Positions 51,775 to 60,082 of a DNA stretch of 64,000 bases are shown in pieces. Position 1 is the stretch's first letter. Each line of letters starts with the position of its first letter. Below the pieces are notes generated by a model that was not told where the DNA came from, searched no databases, and saw only the letters and a list, made by a program, of their open reading frames with translations. A program made the position numbers and the translations under genes. Location of the stretch: contig CP075369.1 of assembly GCA_019454205.1 (NCBI GenBank), forward strand, positions 496,001 to 560,000. Direction: 5' to 3'. Source of the DNA: Xanthobacteraceae bacterium. Lineage in GTDB: Bacteria; Pseudomonadota; Alphaproteobacteria; Rhizobiales; Xanthobacteraceae.

Positions 51775-52102
51775 TTGTCGTGGGTTCTTCGTGGAAATAC
51801 GGTAGGAGGCGGCCTCACTAGCATACCGCCATATGCGCAGGCGGGCACGAATGCATATTCGTTACGCGTCTCCGGCAAAAAATGGAGGCAGTGGTTCCCT
51901 TGACGTAGCGGCCCGCTTGCGTTCCAATTTTACGGCAATCTGATTTCGGCCCGGGACCGGGCCTTTGGCGGCAACGATTTGTTTGATTCCGTTGAACGAC
52001 TGATGGCCGCGTCAAACTCCCACTCCGGAAAAGTGATTGTCGGATCGCGCCGCGTGGAATGCGGCGGCTCCGCTCTGTGATTTACGACAAGGATTGAAGC
52101 TC
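51775..52102. other. Gene-free stretch between MBL and cold-shock genes
   Basis: Roughly 328 bp separating two divergent genes. The part next to the cold-shock gene probably encodes a long 5' untranslated leader, which is usual for such genes and often folds to regulate translation by temperature. I see no clear riboswitch, repeat or small ORF. Confidence 0.45.
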
Positions 52103-52309
52103 ATGCCCTCCGGTACCGTGAAGTGGTTCAACGCGCAGAAGGGCTACGGATTCATCCAGCCGTCCGATGGCGGCAAGGATGTATTCGTGCACATCAGCGC
52201 GGTGGAACAGGCCGGTCTCTCGACCCTGAGCGAAGGACAGAAAATCTCCTTCGACATCATCACTACCGACCGCGGCCGTACCGCTGCGGGCAATTTGAAG
52301 GTCGGCTGA
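52103..52309 (+). CDS. Cold-shock-domain protein
   Basis: A 68-residue single-domain protein of the CspA type, binding single-stranded RNA and DNA. RNP1 is KGYGFIQP and RNP2 is DVFVHIS; the N-terminus reads MPSGTVKWFNAQ. The start is the ATG at 52103, preceded by AAGGATTGAAGC. The upstream gap to the divergent gene is long, fitting a regulated leader. The stem-loop at 52369-52384 may end its transcript. Confidence 0.93.
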   Translation: MPSGTVKWFNAQKGYGFIQPSDGGKDVFVHISAVEQAGLSTLSEGQKISFDIITTDRGRTAAGNLKVG

Positions 52310-52368
52310 CGCAGACGACTGCGGCCCGGGGGAGGCTCCGGGGGAAATAGCCGGATTTCGGAATGGAA

Positions 52369-52395
52369 CGCCGCCTTCGCGGCGGGACCATTTTT
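52369..52395 (+). terminator. Weak candidate terminator downstream of the cold-shock gene
   Basis: CGCCGC and GCGGCG form a 6-bp stem around CTTC at 52369-52384, followed after six bases by TTTTT at 52391-52395. The gap between stem and T-run is longer than usual, so it may be inefficient or function only with rho. Confidence 0.4.
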
Positions 52396-52420
52396 GCGTT
52401 TTTCGTGGGACTGGCTGGAC

Positions 52421-52497
52421 TGGTCGGAGCGAGTGGATTCGAACCACCGACCCCCTGCTCCCGAAGCAGGTGCGCTACCAGGCTGCGCTACGCTCCG
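52421..52497 (-). tRNA. tRNA-Pro(CGG)
   Basis: On the minus strand the acceptor pair CGGAGCG / CGCTCCG, a D-arm (GCGC-N9-GCGC), the anticodon stem CCTGC / GCAGG with loop TTCGGGA, and a T-arm with TTCGAAT are complete. The anticodon is CGG, decoding CCG. The discriminator A and a genome-encoded CCA end occupy 52421-52424. Confidence 0.93.
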
Positions 52498-52650
52498 CCG
52501 CCAGTCAGAAAAGCAATGCCGGAACCCTCGGGATCCGGCAAGCGGCAGCTTCCTAGCAGGCAGGTACGGGGGCATCAAGCCGCGCGGGATAGGCATTTTC
52601 CGGCATTGAACCCCCCTCGATCTTGGGTAGATTGCGCCGCTTCCGGTCAT

Positions 52651-52725
52651 TGGGGCGTAGCCAAGCGGTAAGGCAGCGGATTTTGATTCCGCCATTCCCA
52701 GGTTCGAATCCTGGCGCCCCAACCA
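52651..52725 (+). tRNA. tRNA-Gln(TTG)
   Basis: Acceptor TGGGGCG pairs with CGCCCCA, the anticodon stem GCGGA / TCCGC has loop TTTTGAT with anticodon TTG, and the T-arm is CCAGG-TTCGAAT-CCTGG. The discriminator A and encoded CCA end at 52725. The composition falls and the defence island begins directly after it, so its 3' end is a plausible integration site. Confidence 0.95.
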
Positions 52726-53106
52726 GCCGTTTTTGTCGAACCGGCCATGTGTCGATTTCGAGTGAAAGAGGGCGCATTTGGCGGGGTTTTGCGAGGCTAC
52801 CGAGTCTCTGTTCGCGTGTCTTTGCAGACTTCAGCGCCATTTCTGAGCCGAAGTCTCAGCTAAACATTAGCGAATATCCATTTTTCTAAGACTCTGTCGC
52901 CTGAGACCGGTTCGAATCTCGACTAAACGGCGATATGTCCGTGTTGCGCAGCAACAAAGCGACATCTGAAAGCTCGACCCTCAGCCATTTCCTTCGAACG
53001 GTCTGTCTGTCGTTTCTAAGAGAAAATGTGCTGACCGTTAGTAAGGCCTATCATTTTGCATCGCATCCTCAACGATAAGAGCCCGCAAGGCGACACTGAA
53101 AGCAAG
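52726..53106. other. Gene-free transition between tRNA-Gln and the island
   Basis: About 380 bp with distinctly lower GC than the DNA before tRNA-Gln. No ORF is convincing. It holds GGTTCGAATC at 52909-52918, ten bases identical to the T-arm of the tRNA, but without a matching stem. I see no clear full attachment site. Confidence 0.5.
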
Positions 53107-53940
53107 CTACTTATTTCGCATCATCTTTAGCACTTCTGCTCCAAGTGCCGTACGCACCGCTACATCATGTGGAGTACCGTCTCGGCGGCTATTCTCGATA
53201 TGCTCGACGATCGAAAGACCGAGTGAAATCCCGAAACCGGATTCTGGTTGTAGCTGGGGCACAACATTGTAATCAGCGATGCGGCGGATTTCTTCGAAAT
53301 CCACCGGATCGATGAAACGCCGGTAAAGGCGGAGCCGATCCTCCGTTGAAAATGTTTCAGGCCGGTTGGTTGAAACTTGTGGGGGAAAACCAAGCACCGC
53401 TTCGACGGCATCCAGATCAATCTTGAGTGCAACGATGCCTTCCGGCGTCAACGCTCGCGCAGGGCATGCGTGAAAGAAAAAGTCGTCGGAAAACCGGAGC
53501 ATTAAATGCGCGAGCTTGGACAGGTGCTCCAGGCAACAATCCGCCACCTCGCGATTTAAAAGCGCTATTGGGACGGACTCAACGGTACCGGCAAACATGT
53601 GGCGGGTATTTCCTGCACTGTCGGATGCTCCCACAATCGAAATTCTACCTTCCTTTTGCGAATAATTGCGCAGTTCCAGAAAGAATCGTGCGGCCGGGTC
53701 GTCGCCGAGATTCGATCGGTTCAGCTTCCACCATTCGATGCAGGCTTCACAGGCGGAAAACTCCTTTTGAAAGAGGAACGTCACGCTTCTTGCCGCTGAA
53801 AGAAATGCGTTCAGTTCGTAACCGATCGCCATCGGTGGGAGCCGGCTAAACATGCGCCGCGCGAAGTATTCGGCCTCCGTGAGGCGTTCTTCTACAAGAA
53901 GAAGACTAGTGAGACGGGGTGGCCTTGTGCGGTTTTCCAT
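53107..53940 (-). CDS. Hypothetical protein, mostly helical
   Basis: The 277-residue product has no signal peptide or membrane helix. Its first 115 residues (EEAEYFARRM, AIGYELNAFLSAARSVTFLFQKE, CEACIEWWKLN, ARFFLELRNYSQKEGRIS) look helical, and the RNxSxKEG segment resembles the R-N-x4 pattern of HEPN-type RNases, but I cannot confirm this. A second half (RLRLYRRFIDPVDFEEIRRIADYNVVPQ) follows. It reads toward tRNA-Gln, away from the rest of the island. Function unknown. Confidence 0.6.
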   Translation of the reverse strand: MENRTRPPRLTSLLLVEERLTEAEYFARRMFSRLPPMAIGYELNAFLSAARSVTFLFQKEFSACEACIEWWKLNRSNLGDDPAARFFLELRNYSQKEGRISIVGASDSAGNTRHMFAGTVESVPIALLNREVADCCLEHLSKLAHLMLRFSDDFFFHACPARALTPEGIVALKIDLDAVEAVLGFPPQVSTNRPETFSTEDRLRLYRRFIDPVDFEEIRRIADYNVVPQLQPESGFGISLGLSIVEHIENSRRDGTPHDVAVRTALGAEVLKMMRNK

Positions 53941-54074
53941 AGAGCACCCTTGGTTCCGTTCATAGGCTAGACTATTTCACGGAATATCGACTGCAAGTCT
54001 ATGGAGGCTACGCGCCAGCCCCCTTAAACGAAAGCGATTGCGTTCACATCACTCGAATTACTAGACTTCCTAGC

Positions 54075-54833
54075 ATGTCCAAACAGCAGACGCACAAGGA
54101 TTGGGAAATTTACGAGCGCATGGTCGCACGCTTGATCGCTGATCAAGCGGGGACGGACATGTGTGTGACGCCTAATGCCCGCATCAGAGGACAACTTAGC
54201 GGACGGAGCAGACAGATCGACGTGCTAATCGAGGCGCGGCATGACACTGACAATTCCCGCCGACTTATTGTCGATGCGAAACGTCGAACCCGCAAAATCG
54301 ATGTCAAGGATGTCGAAGAGTTGTTGGGTTTAATGCAAGACGTTAAAGCGACCCATGGCTATCTTGTCAGCGCGACCGGGCACACGAAGGCAGCAGAGAA
54401 GCGCGCGCAAATGTCTGTATCAATCCGTATCGTGCCAGTTGATAGGTTGGAAAATTTCGACCCCTCGACATGGCCGTGCTGCAAAAATCATCAGTGCGCA
54501 AACGGCCGGATTTTTTGGGACGGGTATCCCGAGTTGACGCTGCGAGGCGTACCGCTCGAAAAATCGGACCAAGCTGTGAAGACAGTCTCTTTCGTGCACT
54601 ATGTCGGCAAATGCGACCGTTGCGGAATGTTTCATGTGTGGTGCACAACCTGCGACGATACACTAATAACATCGCACGACGATGAGAATGACGTGGGGCA
54701 CCAATGTCGCTGCAAAATGCCCTGGTTCTGGCTGGCCTCAGTGGAGGAAGATGACGACGGGCAATCCTCCGCCGAACTTCACGCGGTGCTCGGCACAGGA
54801 AAGGTGATTACCGCGAGCCGGCGGAGCCTGTGA
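54075..54833 (+). CDS. Mrr-like restriction endonuclease with C-terminal zinc ribbon
   Basis: The 252-residue protein has a Mrr/PD-(D/E)xK nuclease core: Asp49 in RQIDVLIE and Asp67-x-Lys69 in LIVDAKRRT, followed by the GLMQDVKATHGYLVSATGHTKAA segment. The C-terminal half carries CCKNHQCANG, KCDRCGMFHVWCTTCDD and QCRCK, which suggest one or two zinc ribbons for DNA or RNA contact. Mrr relatives often cut modified DNA. It lies at the left of the island and precedes the GHKL ATPase gene in the same direction (164 bp gap). Target unknown. Confidence 0.78.
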   Translation: MSKQQTHKDWEIYERMVARLIADQAGTDMCVTPNARIRGQLSGRSRQIDVLIEARHDTDNSRRLIVDAKRRTRKIDVKDVEELLGLMQDVKATHGYLVSATGHTKAAEKRAQMSVSIRIVPVDRLENFDPSTWPCCKNHQCANGRIFWDGYPELTLRGVPLEKSDQAVKTVSFVHYVGKCDRCGMFHVWCTTCDDTLITSHDDENDVGHQCRCKMPWFWLASVEEDDDGQSSAELHAVLGTGKVITASRRSL

Positions 54834-54997
54834 AGCGAAAACCGACCAGTCGCAGCAGCGAAAGGCTCGAAACAGCAAGCATATTCGACAGCGTGCGGCA
54901 GACGGAAGTCCGTATTTGGATGTATCAGTTTTACGAACGCTGTTAGAGTTCGGCGGGCCGAAGACCGCAGGTCGAGTTCTTCGCCGGGGTCAAGAAC

Positions 54998-56971
54998 ATG
55001 AGCCAGAAGCCAGAACTCTTTTTGGATTTTCACGGACGCTTTATCGATGCGCTCGGAATCCAGATGTATCAGAAGCCGACCGCAGCTATCGCGGAATTGA
55101 TCGCGAACTCATGGGACGCCGATGCGGTCGCGGTCGACGTCACCCTTCCGATTAGCCTCGCCTCCAACGCGAAAATCGTCATCGCGGACTCAGGTAACGG
55201 CATGACCTTGCAAGAATGTCAGGAGCATTACCTCAAGGTCGGCCGCAATCGCAGAAATGCTGGCGCGGACAAGACACCCTCGGGGCGGCCCGTGCTTGGG
55301 CGAAAGGGCATTGGCAAATTCGCCGGCTTCGGCATCGCCAAAAAGATCACGGTCGATACGATCAGCCGCGCGACGGGCGAGCATACGGTGTTTGAAATGG
55401 ATCTCGAGCGGTTGCGGTCCGATGAATTCATCGAAGCGGGACGCCATGAAATTAAGGTATTGAGCCACGAAGGTCCCAACAAAAAACGCAAAGGGAGCGG
55501 AGGAACGAAGATCATTCTTGACGGCCTTACTTTAGGTCGCGCGCAGGAGCCGAATGGATTCGCCGCGCGTATGGCACGACGCTTTTTACTTGCCGCAAAT
55601 ACCGGCTCATTCGCTGTTACCGTGAACGGTATCGCGTTGTCGAATGTCGATATCGGCACTGATGTCGAATTCGACTTTCCGACCGATTACAAAGCGGGGG
55701 AACGGCCGTCCGATCTCGTAATTCAGGGTCGCGAGGGCGTTGAAAAGATCGGCGACGATGAAATTCGATGGCGCATCCGATTTCGTAAGGAACCTATTGG
55801 GGATGAGGAATTTCGCGGTGTTGCCGTCTTTTGCGGCATCAAGGTCGCGCAGACGCCATTCTTTTTCGAGCTTAGTGGTGGTTTGTCAGGGCAACACGGC
55901 CAGCAGTACATGTTCGGGCATGTGCGAGCGGACTTTATTGATCAGTTAGGCGACGACATCATTACGACGGAGCGCCAAAGGATCAACTGGGAGCACGAAG
56001 GCGCGCAAGCGCTTCTCAAGTGGGGCCAAGAGAGACTGAAAGAACTACTATCGATCTGGAAGGCGCGACGCGCGGAATGGCGTCAAAAGCTGATCGATCA
56101 AAAGATTGCTCCGTTTGCCGATCGTCTCGAACGATTGCAGGCTGGCGAGAAGAAGACCGTCACGTCAGCGATCAAAAAAATCGCGACGGTGTCGACTTTG
56201 GAGGATGCGGAATTTGCTGACTTGGCGGGAGCGATCCTTACCGCGTGGGAGCAAGGCCGGCTACGCGAGATCATCGGTCGTATCGCCGCGCTGGATGACG
56301 CGGATGCGGGTGTCATCCTGTCGGTGATGGGCGAAGCTGAGGTTCTGACGGCTTTGCATGTTGCCGAGGTCGTAAAGACGAAACTGGAATTGGTGCGCGG
56401 TCTTCGCAAACGCGTCGAGACCAAAGAACTAGAAAATGCGATTCGCGATTACATCGCGAAGCATCCCTGGTTAATTGAGCCGCGCCTGGAATTTTTCCGC
56501 AAAGAAACATCCCTGAATAAGCTCTTGGCTGAGGTAGCTTCCTCGATAAAGCTGGACCAACACCCCGATTTCTCAAAGCGGGTGGATTTGCTCTTGGCTA
56601 ACGGCGATCATTTGGTCCTCTTGGAATTCATGCGACCTGGCGTGAAGCTCGACCGCGACCATCTCGATCGGTTCACGCAATATGTCGATGAGCTTCGCGG
56701 TCGGATTCTCGCCAGTACCGGAGGACCGTTCCGCCGAATCACCGGTCGATTAGTCGCGGACGAACTCACAAAATCGCCCGGTAATATGAAAGCCATTGAA
56801 CGCCTTGAAGCGAATGACATGTACGCAATGGAATGGGAAATGCTGTTGGGGCGGGCAGAAACGGAGTTTAGGGAGTACTTCGAGATTATGACCGATAGAG
56901 CTCCTGATGATGCGCGGGTGCGTGATCTGAAGCCGGACGGAAGTGAAGGGAAAAAACCTAAAGACAGCTAG
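54998..56971 (+). CDS. GHKL ATPase (MORC/MutL/Hsp90-like) with nuclease-like C-terminus
   Basis: The 657-residue protein starts with a GHKL ATP site: N-box ELIANSWDADA (Glu33, Asn37, Asp40), G1 DSGNGM at 64-69 and G2 GRKGIGK at 101-107. A MutL/MORC-like region follows (to about 400). The end (about 490-600; KHPWLIEPRLEFF, KRVDLLLANGDHLVLLEFMRPG, LDRDHLDRFTQYVDEL) has the D...E pattern of a PD-(D/E)xK fold, but reads LEFM where E-x-K is expected, so catalysis is doubtful. Prokaryotic MORC-type ATPases occur in R-M clusters, which fits the neighbouring methyltransferase and Vsr genes. Confidence 0.82.
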   Translation: MSQKPELFLDFHGRFIDALGIQMYQKPTAAIAELIANSWDADAVAVDVTLPISLASNAKIVIADSGNGMTLQECQEHYLKVGRNRRNAGADKTPSGRPVLGRKGIGKFAGFGIAKKITVDTISRATGEHTVFEMDLERLRSDEFIEAGRHEIKVLSHEGPNKKRKGSGGTKIILDGLTLGRAQEPNGFAARMARRFLLAANTGSFAVTVNGIALSNVDIGTDVEFDFPTDYKAGERPSDLVIQGREGVEKIGDDEIRWRIRFRKEPIGDEEFRGVAVFCGIKVAQTPFFFELSGGLSGQHGQQYMFGHVRADFIDQLGDDIITTERQRINWEHEGAQALLKWGQERLKELLSIWKARRAEWRQKLIDQKIAPFADRLERLQAGEKKTVTSAIKKIATVSTLEDAEFADLAGAILTAWEQGRLREIIGRIAALDDADAGVILSVMGEAEVLTALHVAEVVKTKLELVRGLRKRVETKELENAIRDYIAKHPWLIEPRLEFFRKETSLNKLLAEVASSIKLDQHPDFSKRVDLLLANGDHLVLLEFMRPGVKLDRDHLDRFTQYVDELRGRILASTGGPFRRITGRLVADELTKSPGNMKAIERLEANDMYAMEWEMLLGRAETEFREYFEIMTDRAPDDARVRDLKPDGSEGKKPKDS

Positions 56972-57224
56972 CGCCTTTGTTTAGCCAATGCTGGCGGCAG
57001 CTGGGCTGCGTCGGGCAAATCAATTGCGGATCTGATCGATAGCCGCTGGCACTGCCAAAACTTGTCAGCCGTTGGGCTGCAACCGTCGAGTCTGCAGAAA
57101 AAAGTAATTTAGAATCAGCTGCTTAGCGCCGCGCTTGAGAGGCCGTTGCGGATTCGTCAAATATACCTGCCGCCGACAGTCGGCGCGCCCGACTCGCCAT
57201 CGGTCTCCTAAATTCCTATGCAGA

Positions 57225-58271
57225 ATGAAGAAACACACCGCAATCGACTTATTTTCCGGCTGTGGCGGTCTCACGCTTGGCCTCAAACTTGCTGGATTTA
57301 AGGTTCTTGCCGCAATTGAAAAAGATGAATTGGCAGTAAAAACTTATAGGGCCAATCATCAACGGGTTCGTGTATGTCATAACGACATTCGTAACGTGCG
57401 AGCAAAGACGCTTCGAGATATTCTTAAACTTGAACGCGGCGAATTGGATTTGCTTGCCGGGTGCCCGCCTTGCCAAGGATTCTCTACGCTTAAGACAAGG
57501 AACGGGTCGGTGCAAAAGCGTGATCACCGCAACAGTTTGATTCATGAAATGATGCGCTTCACGCGCGCATTCCTGCCTAAAACCATTATGATGGAGAACG
57601 TACCTGGTCTCGCTCAGCACTGGTCCTTTCATAAACTCTGTCGTGATCTGCGTCGCCTCGGCTATTGGGTAAAATGGGACGTAAAGGACGCTCGACATTA
57701 CGGCGTACCGCAGCGACGTAAGAGGTTAATTCTGGTTGCTGGTCGCGGGTTTAAGGTTCCGCTTGCGAAGGAATCGAAAGCGTTAAAGACAGTTCGCAAG
57801 GCTTTCGAAAATCTACGACGACCCGGTAAAAGTCGCGACGAGTTACAGAATCTGCGCGAATATAGAAGCGCAAAAATTATGAAGCTTATTCGGGAAATCC
57901 CAAAAGATGGCGGCAGTCGAACGGACCTGCCCGCTTCGCGGCAATTAGATTGCCATAAACGTACGAACGGTTTTAAGGATATATATGGTCGCATGGCATG
58001 GGACGAGCCATCACCTACGATTACTGGCGGTTGTTTCAATCCCTCCAAAGGCAGATTCTTGCATCCGTCCGAACACCGGGCGATTACGCTCCGTGAAGCT
58101 GCGATCCTACAAAGTTTCCCACGCCGTTATCGGTTCCCAGTGGATGCAAGCAAGGAATCTGTTGCCTTAATGATCGGGAATGCTTTGCCGCCGACCTTTA
58201 TCTGCCGGCATGCGAACCAAATTATAAAAGCTCTTGCGATCGAGGCGAAAAAATCTGACTTAGCCAACTGA
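57225..58271 (+). CDS. DNA (cytosine-5-)-methyltransferase, Dcm type
   Basis: The 348-residue enzyme shows motif I DLFSGCGGLTLGLKLAGF, motif IV with catalytic Cys83 (GCPPCQGFS), motif VI ENVPG (124-128), motif VIII YGVPQRRKRLILVA and motif X MIGNALPP. The variable target region between VIII and IX is short. I start at the ATG at 57225 (MKKHTAIDLF), because upstream residues are unlike the family. The Vsr gene follows 125 bp later, as is usual for 5mC methyltransferases. Its recognition site cannot be predicted. Confidence 0.93.
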   Translation: MKKHTAIDLFSGCGGLTLGLKLAGFKVLAAIEKDELAVKTYRANHQRVRVCHNDIRNVRAKTLRDILKLERGELDLLAGCPPCQGFSTLKTRNGSVQKRDHRNSLIHEMMRFTRAFLPKTIMMENVPGLAQHWSFHKLCRDLRRLGYWVKWDVKDARHYGVPQRRKRLILVAGRGFKVPLAKESKALKTVRKAFENLRRPGKSRDELQNLREYRSAKIMKLIREIPKDGGSRTDLPASRQLDCHKRTNGFKDIYGRMAWDEPSPTITGGCFNPSKGRFLHPSEHRAITLREAAILQSFPRRYRFPVDASKESVALMIGNALPPTFICRHANQIIKALAIEAKKSDLAN

Positions 58272-58396
58272 AATCGTAGCGCTCAGAAGTGAACAAAGAA
58301 AACAGCGGAGTACTAAAAGAACAATAGCATTCCGATATCGTTGTTCAAAATCGGATGTGAAGTGCAGGTTAAAGGAAAGGCTGAATAGAATCCGAT

Positions 58397-58807
58397 ATGG
58401 CCGACGTCTTTTCGAGAAGCAAACGTTCCGAGATCATGTCGCGCGTGAAGGGTCACGGCAACGCGCTGACTGAGTTGCGTCTTCTCCATATACTTCGTGA
58501 GAAACGCCTCACGGGTTGGCGTCGAAAATCGAAAATTATTGGCAGGCCTGACTTCATATTTCGCGCTGAGCGTGTAGCGGTTTTCGTAGACGGCTGCTTT
58601 TGGCACGGTTGTCCAAAGCACGGCTCAATCCCGAAAACGAATGAGGAATTTTGGAGCTCCAAACTCAAACGAAATAGACAGCGGGATCGTGAGGTGTCGG
58701 CTGAATTAAGACGACTTGGGTGGACACCGGTTCGAATTTGGCAGCACGAACTCAAGAATCCGGATCGCATTGCTAGGCGAATTGCTACGAGTTTGCGGAG
58801 AATGTAA
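58397..58807 (+). CDS. vsr: Very short patch repair endonuclease (Vsr)
   Basis: Vsr nicks at T:G mismatches that arise when 5-methylcytosine deaminates. The 136-residue product has VFSRSKRSEIMSRVKG, the catalytic Asp52 in GRPDFIF, and the zinc-binding VFVDGCFWHGCPKH. Length is normal. It belongs with the methyltransferase gene upstream and ends 3 bp from the convergent EVE-DUF3883 gene. Because it acts on one methylated context, it indicates that the Dcm methylation is genuinely used here. Confidence 0.93.
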   Translation: MADVFSRSKRSEIMSRVKGHGNALTELRLLHILREKRLTGWRRKSKIIGRPDFIFRAERVAVFVDGCFWHGCPKHGSIPKTNEEFWSSKLKRNRQRDREVSAELRRLGWTPVRIWQHELKNPDRIARRIATSLRRM

Positions 58808-58810
58808 CGA

Positions 58811-60073
58811 TTAGTCTTCGGTCCCAACTTCAGCGCGATACGACGCTGGCTCTAGTTTCAAGTCTTTCTCAACGGGCCCCTTGAGAATATAAATTTTTGT
58901 GTTGTTGCCGAACGAGAATGCTCGATAAAGACGGAAACTAGTGCCCAATTCGGCTGACACTCTCAGTTCGTTGGGGCTGATAAAGAAGGGGGTATCGATT
59001 GGTCCGCGCGTCGTTTTGACTTCAATGAATATTTTCTCGCCATCATCGTCAAAAGATTCAATGTCGTAACCTAAGCCGTCGCCCTTCGTTTTTGAAACCC
59101 ATGTTACTTTTGAGGCGAGGTCGGTTCTACCAACGGAAATCAACCGCTTCTTTTCGAAATAGGTTACGAAGTCTTCTCCCGCATTACCGAGATTCCTGTT
59201 TGCGGCGTCTCGTGCTGCAGTGTCGTACTTTCTGACCATTCTCCGGATCGATGCGGTCTTGGCGCGATCCAGCTTGGGACTGGGCGGAGAGACCACTATC
59301 TCGGCCAGTTCATTTTCCGTTGTTGGTTGTTGTGCAGTATTGTCCGGCAGGTCTAGATTTTGATCTAAGGCTTGTTCAACTGCTCTCAGCAACGCATCCT
59401 GAAAGTTAGACAACGGCTTATATCCAAAAATCCATGGCAGTCCGAGTGATGCGAGCACGGCGCTAATATTTTGGTGTTTACGCTCTATTGAGCCAGGAGA
59501 CCGCAGTACGAATTGCATCAATGCGTTTCTATGTTGGGTTTTGGAATATTTATCGCCGGCAATCTCTTTTTGTAACATTGCAAAGTAGTCTGTTACGATT
59601 GCCTTTAGTTCATCCTCGCTCCAATCGGCTCTGCGTCCAGATTCGGGTATCGTCGTTGTTGGCTTGGCTACTTGTTCGAAGGAATTCGATTGCTCATCGG
59701 TAATTAATCCGCCACTCGCTCTTGTTTTCAACTGGCTGTCGGTAAGAATTTTTCGAGTCTCAGTTTCGCCGACGATGTAATGAGTATTCGGGTCCACGAT
59801 CGCGTCAAAGCGAACGGGCGCCATCCATTGAATTTCGCCATTGCTCACCGTGTCTCGCTTTGCCGGTCCGGTAATACGGCCTCTCCCGAATATTACTTTC
59901 GGTCCTGGGCCTTGCCTTAAAAGCCATACTCTATCGCCTACCTTGGCGGTTTTGTGCGATTTCAGGCGCCAGGACTCGTCTACGAAGCCTTTATCCAGAG
60001 CGGCGCTGGCCATTCGCACAATATTCTCGTGCGGCCATATATTTGCTTTCCAAGTCAACAGAAACGCAGGCAC
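58811..60073 (-). CDS. EVE-like reader domain fused to a DUF3883 nuclease-like domain
   Basis: The 420-residue protein has three parts. The N-terminus (about 1-120; FLLTWKANIWPHE, KVGDRVWLLRQG) resembles an EVE/PUA-like domain, which in relatives reads modified bases. The middle (about 150-255; SPGSIERKHQNISAVLASLG, IFGYKPLSNFQDALL) is a helical module often found in restriction-associated proteins. The C-terminus (about 293-410) is a DUF3883 PD-(D/E)xK-like nuclease with Asp339 in GYDIESF and Glu353-x-Lys355 in FIEVKTT. It is 9 bp after the HerA gene, so it is the third gene of the HerA-NurA operon. Confidence 0.78.
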   Translation of the reverse strand: MPAFLLTWKANIWPHENIVRMASAALDKGFVDESWRLKSHKTAKVGDRVWLLRQGPGPKVIFGRGRITGPAKRDTVSNGEIQWMAPVRFDAIVDPNTHYIVGETETRKILTDSQLKTRASGGLITDEQSNSFEQVAKPTTTIPESGRRADWSEDELKAIVTDYFAMLQKEIAGDKYSKTQHRNALMQFVLRSPGSIERKHQNISAVLASLGLPWIFGYKPLSNFQDALLRAVEQALDQNLDLPDNTAQQPTTENELAEIVVSPPSPKLDRAKTASIRRMVRKYDTAARDAANRNLGNAGEDFVTYFEKKRLISVGRTDLASKVTWVSKTKGDGLGYDIESFDDDGEKIFIEVKTTRGPIDTPFFISPNELRVSAELGTSFRLYRAFSFGNNTKIYILKGPVEKDLKLEPASYRAEVGTED

Positions 60074-60082
60074 CGGAATTCG

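Noticed and set aside
52901..52920. tRNA-like T-arm (GGTTCGAATC) and possible att site
   Set aside because: Only ten bases match, the flanks do not pair as a T-stem, and no acceptor or anticodon arm is present.
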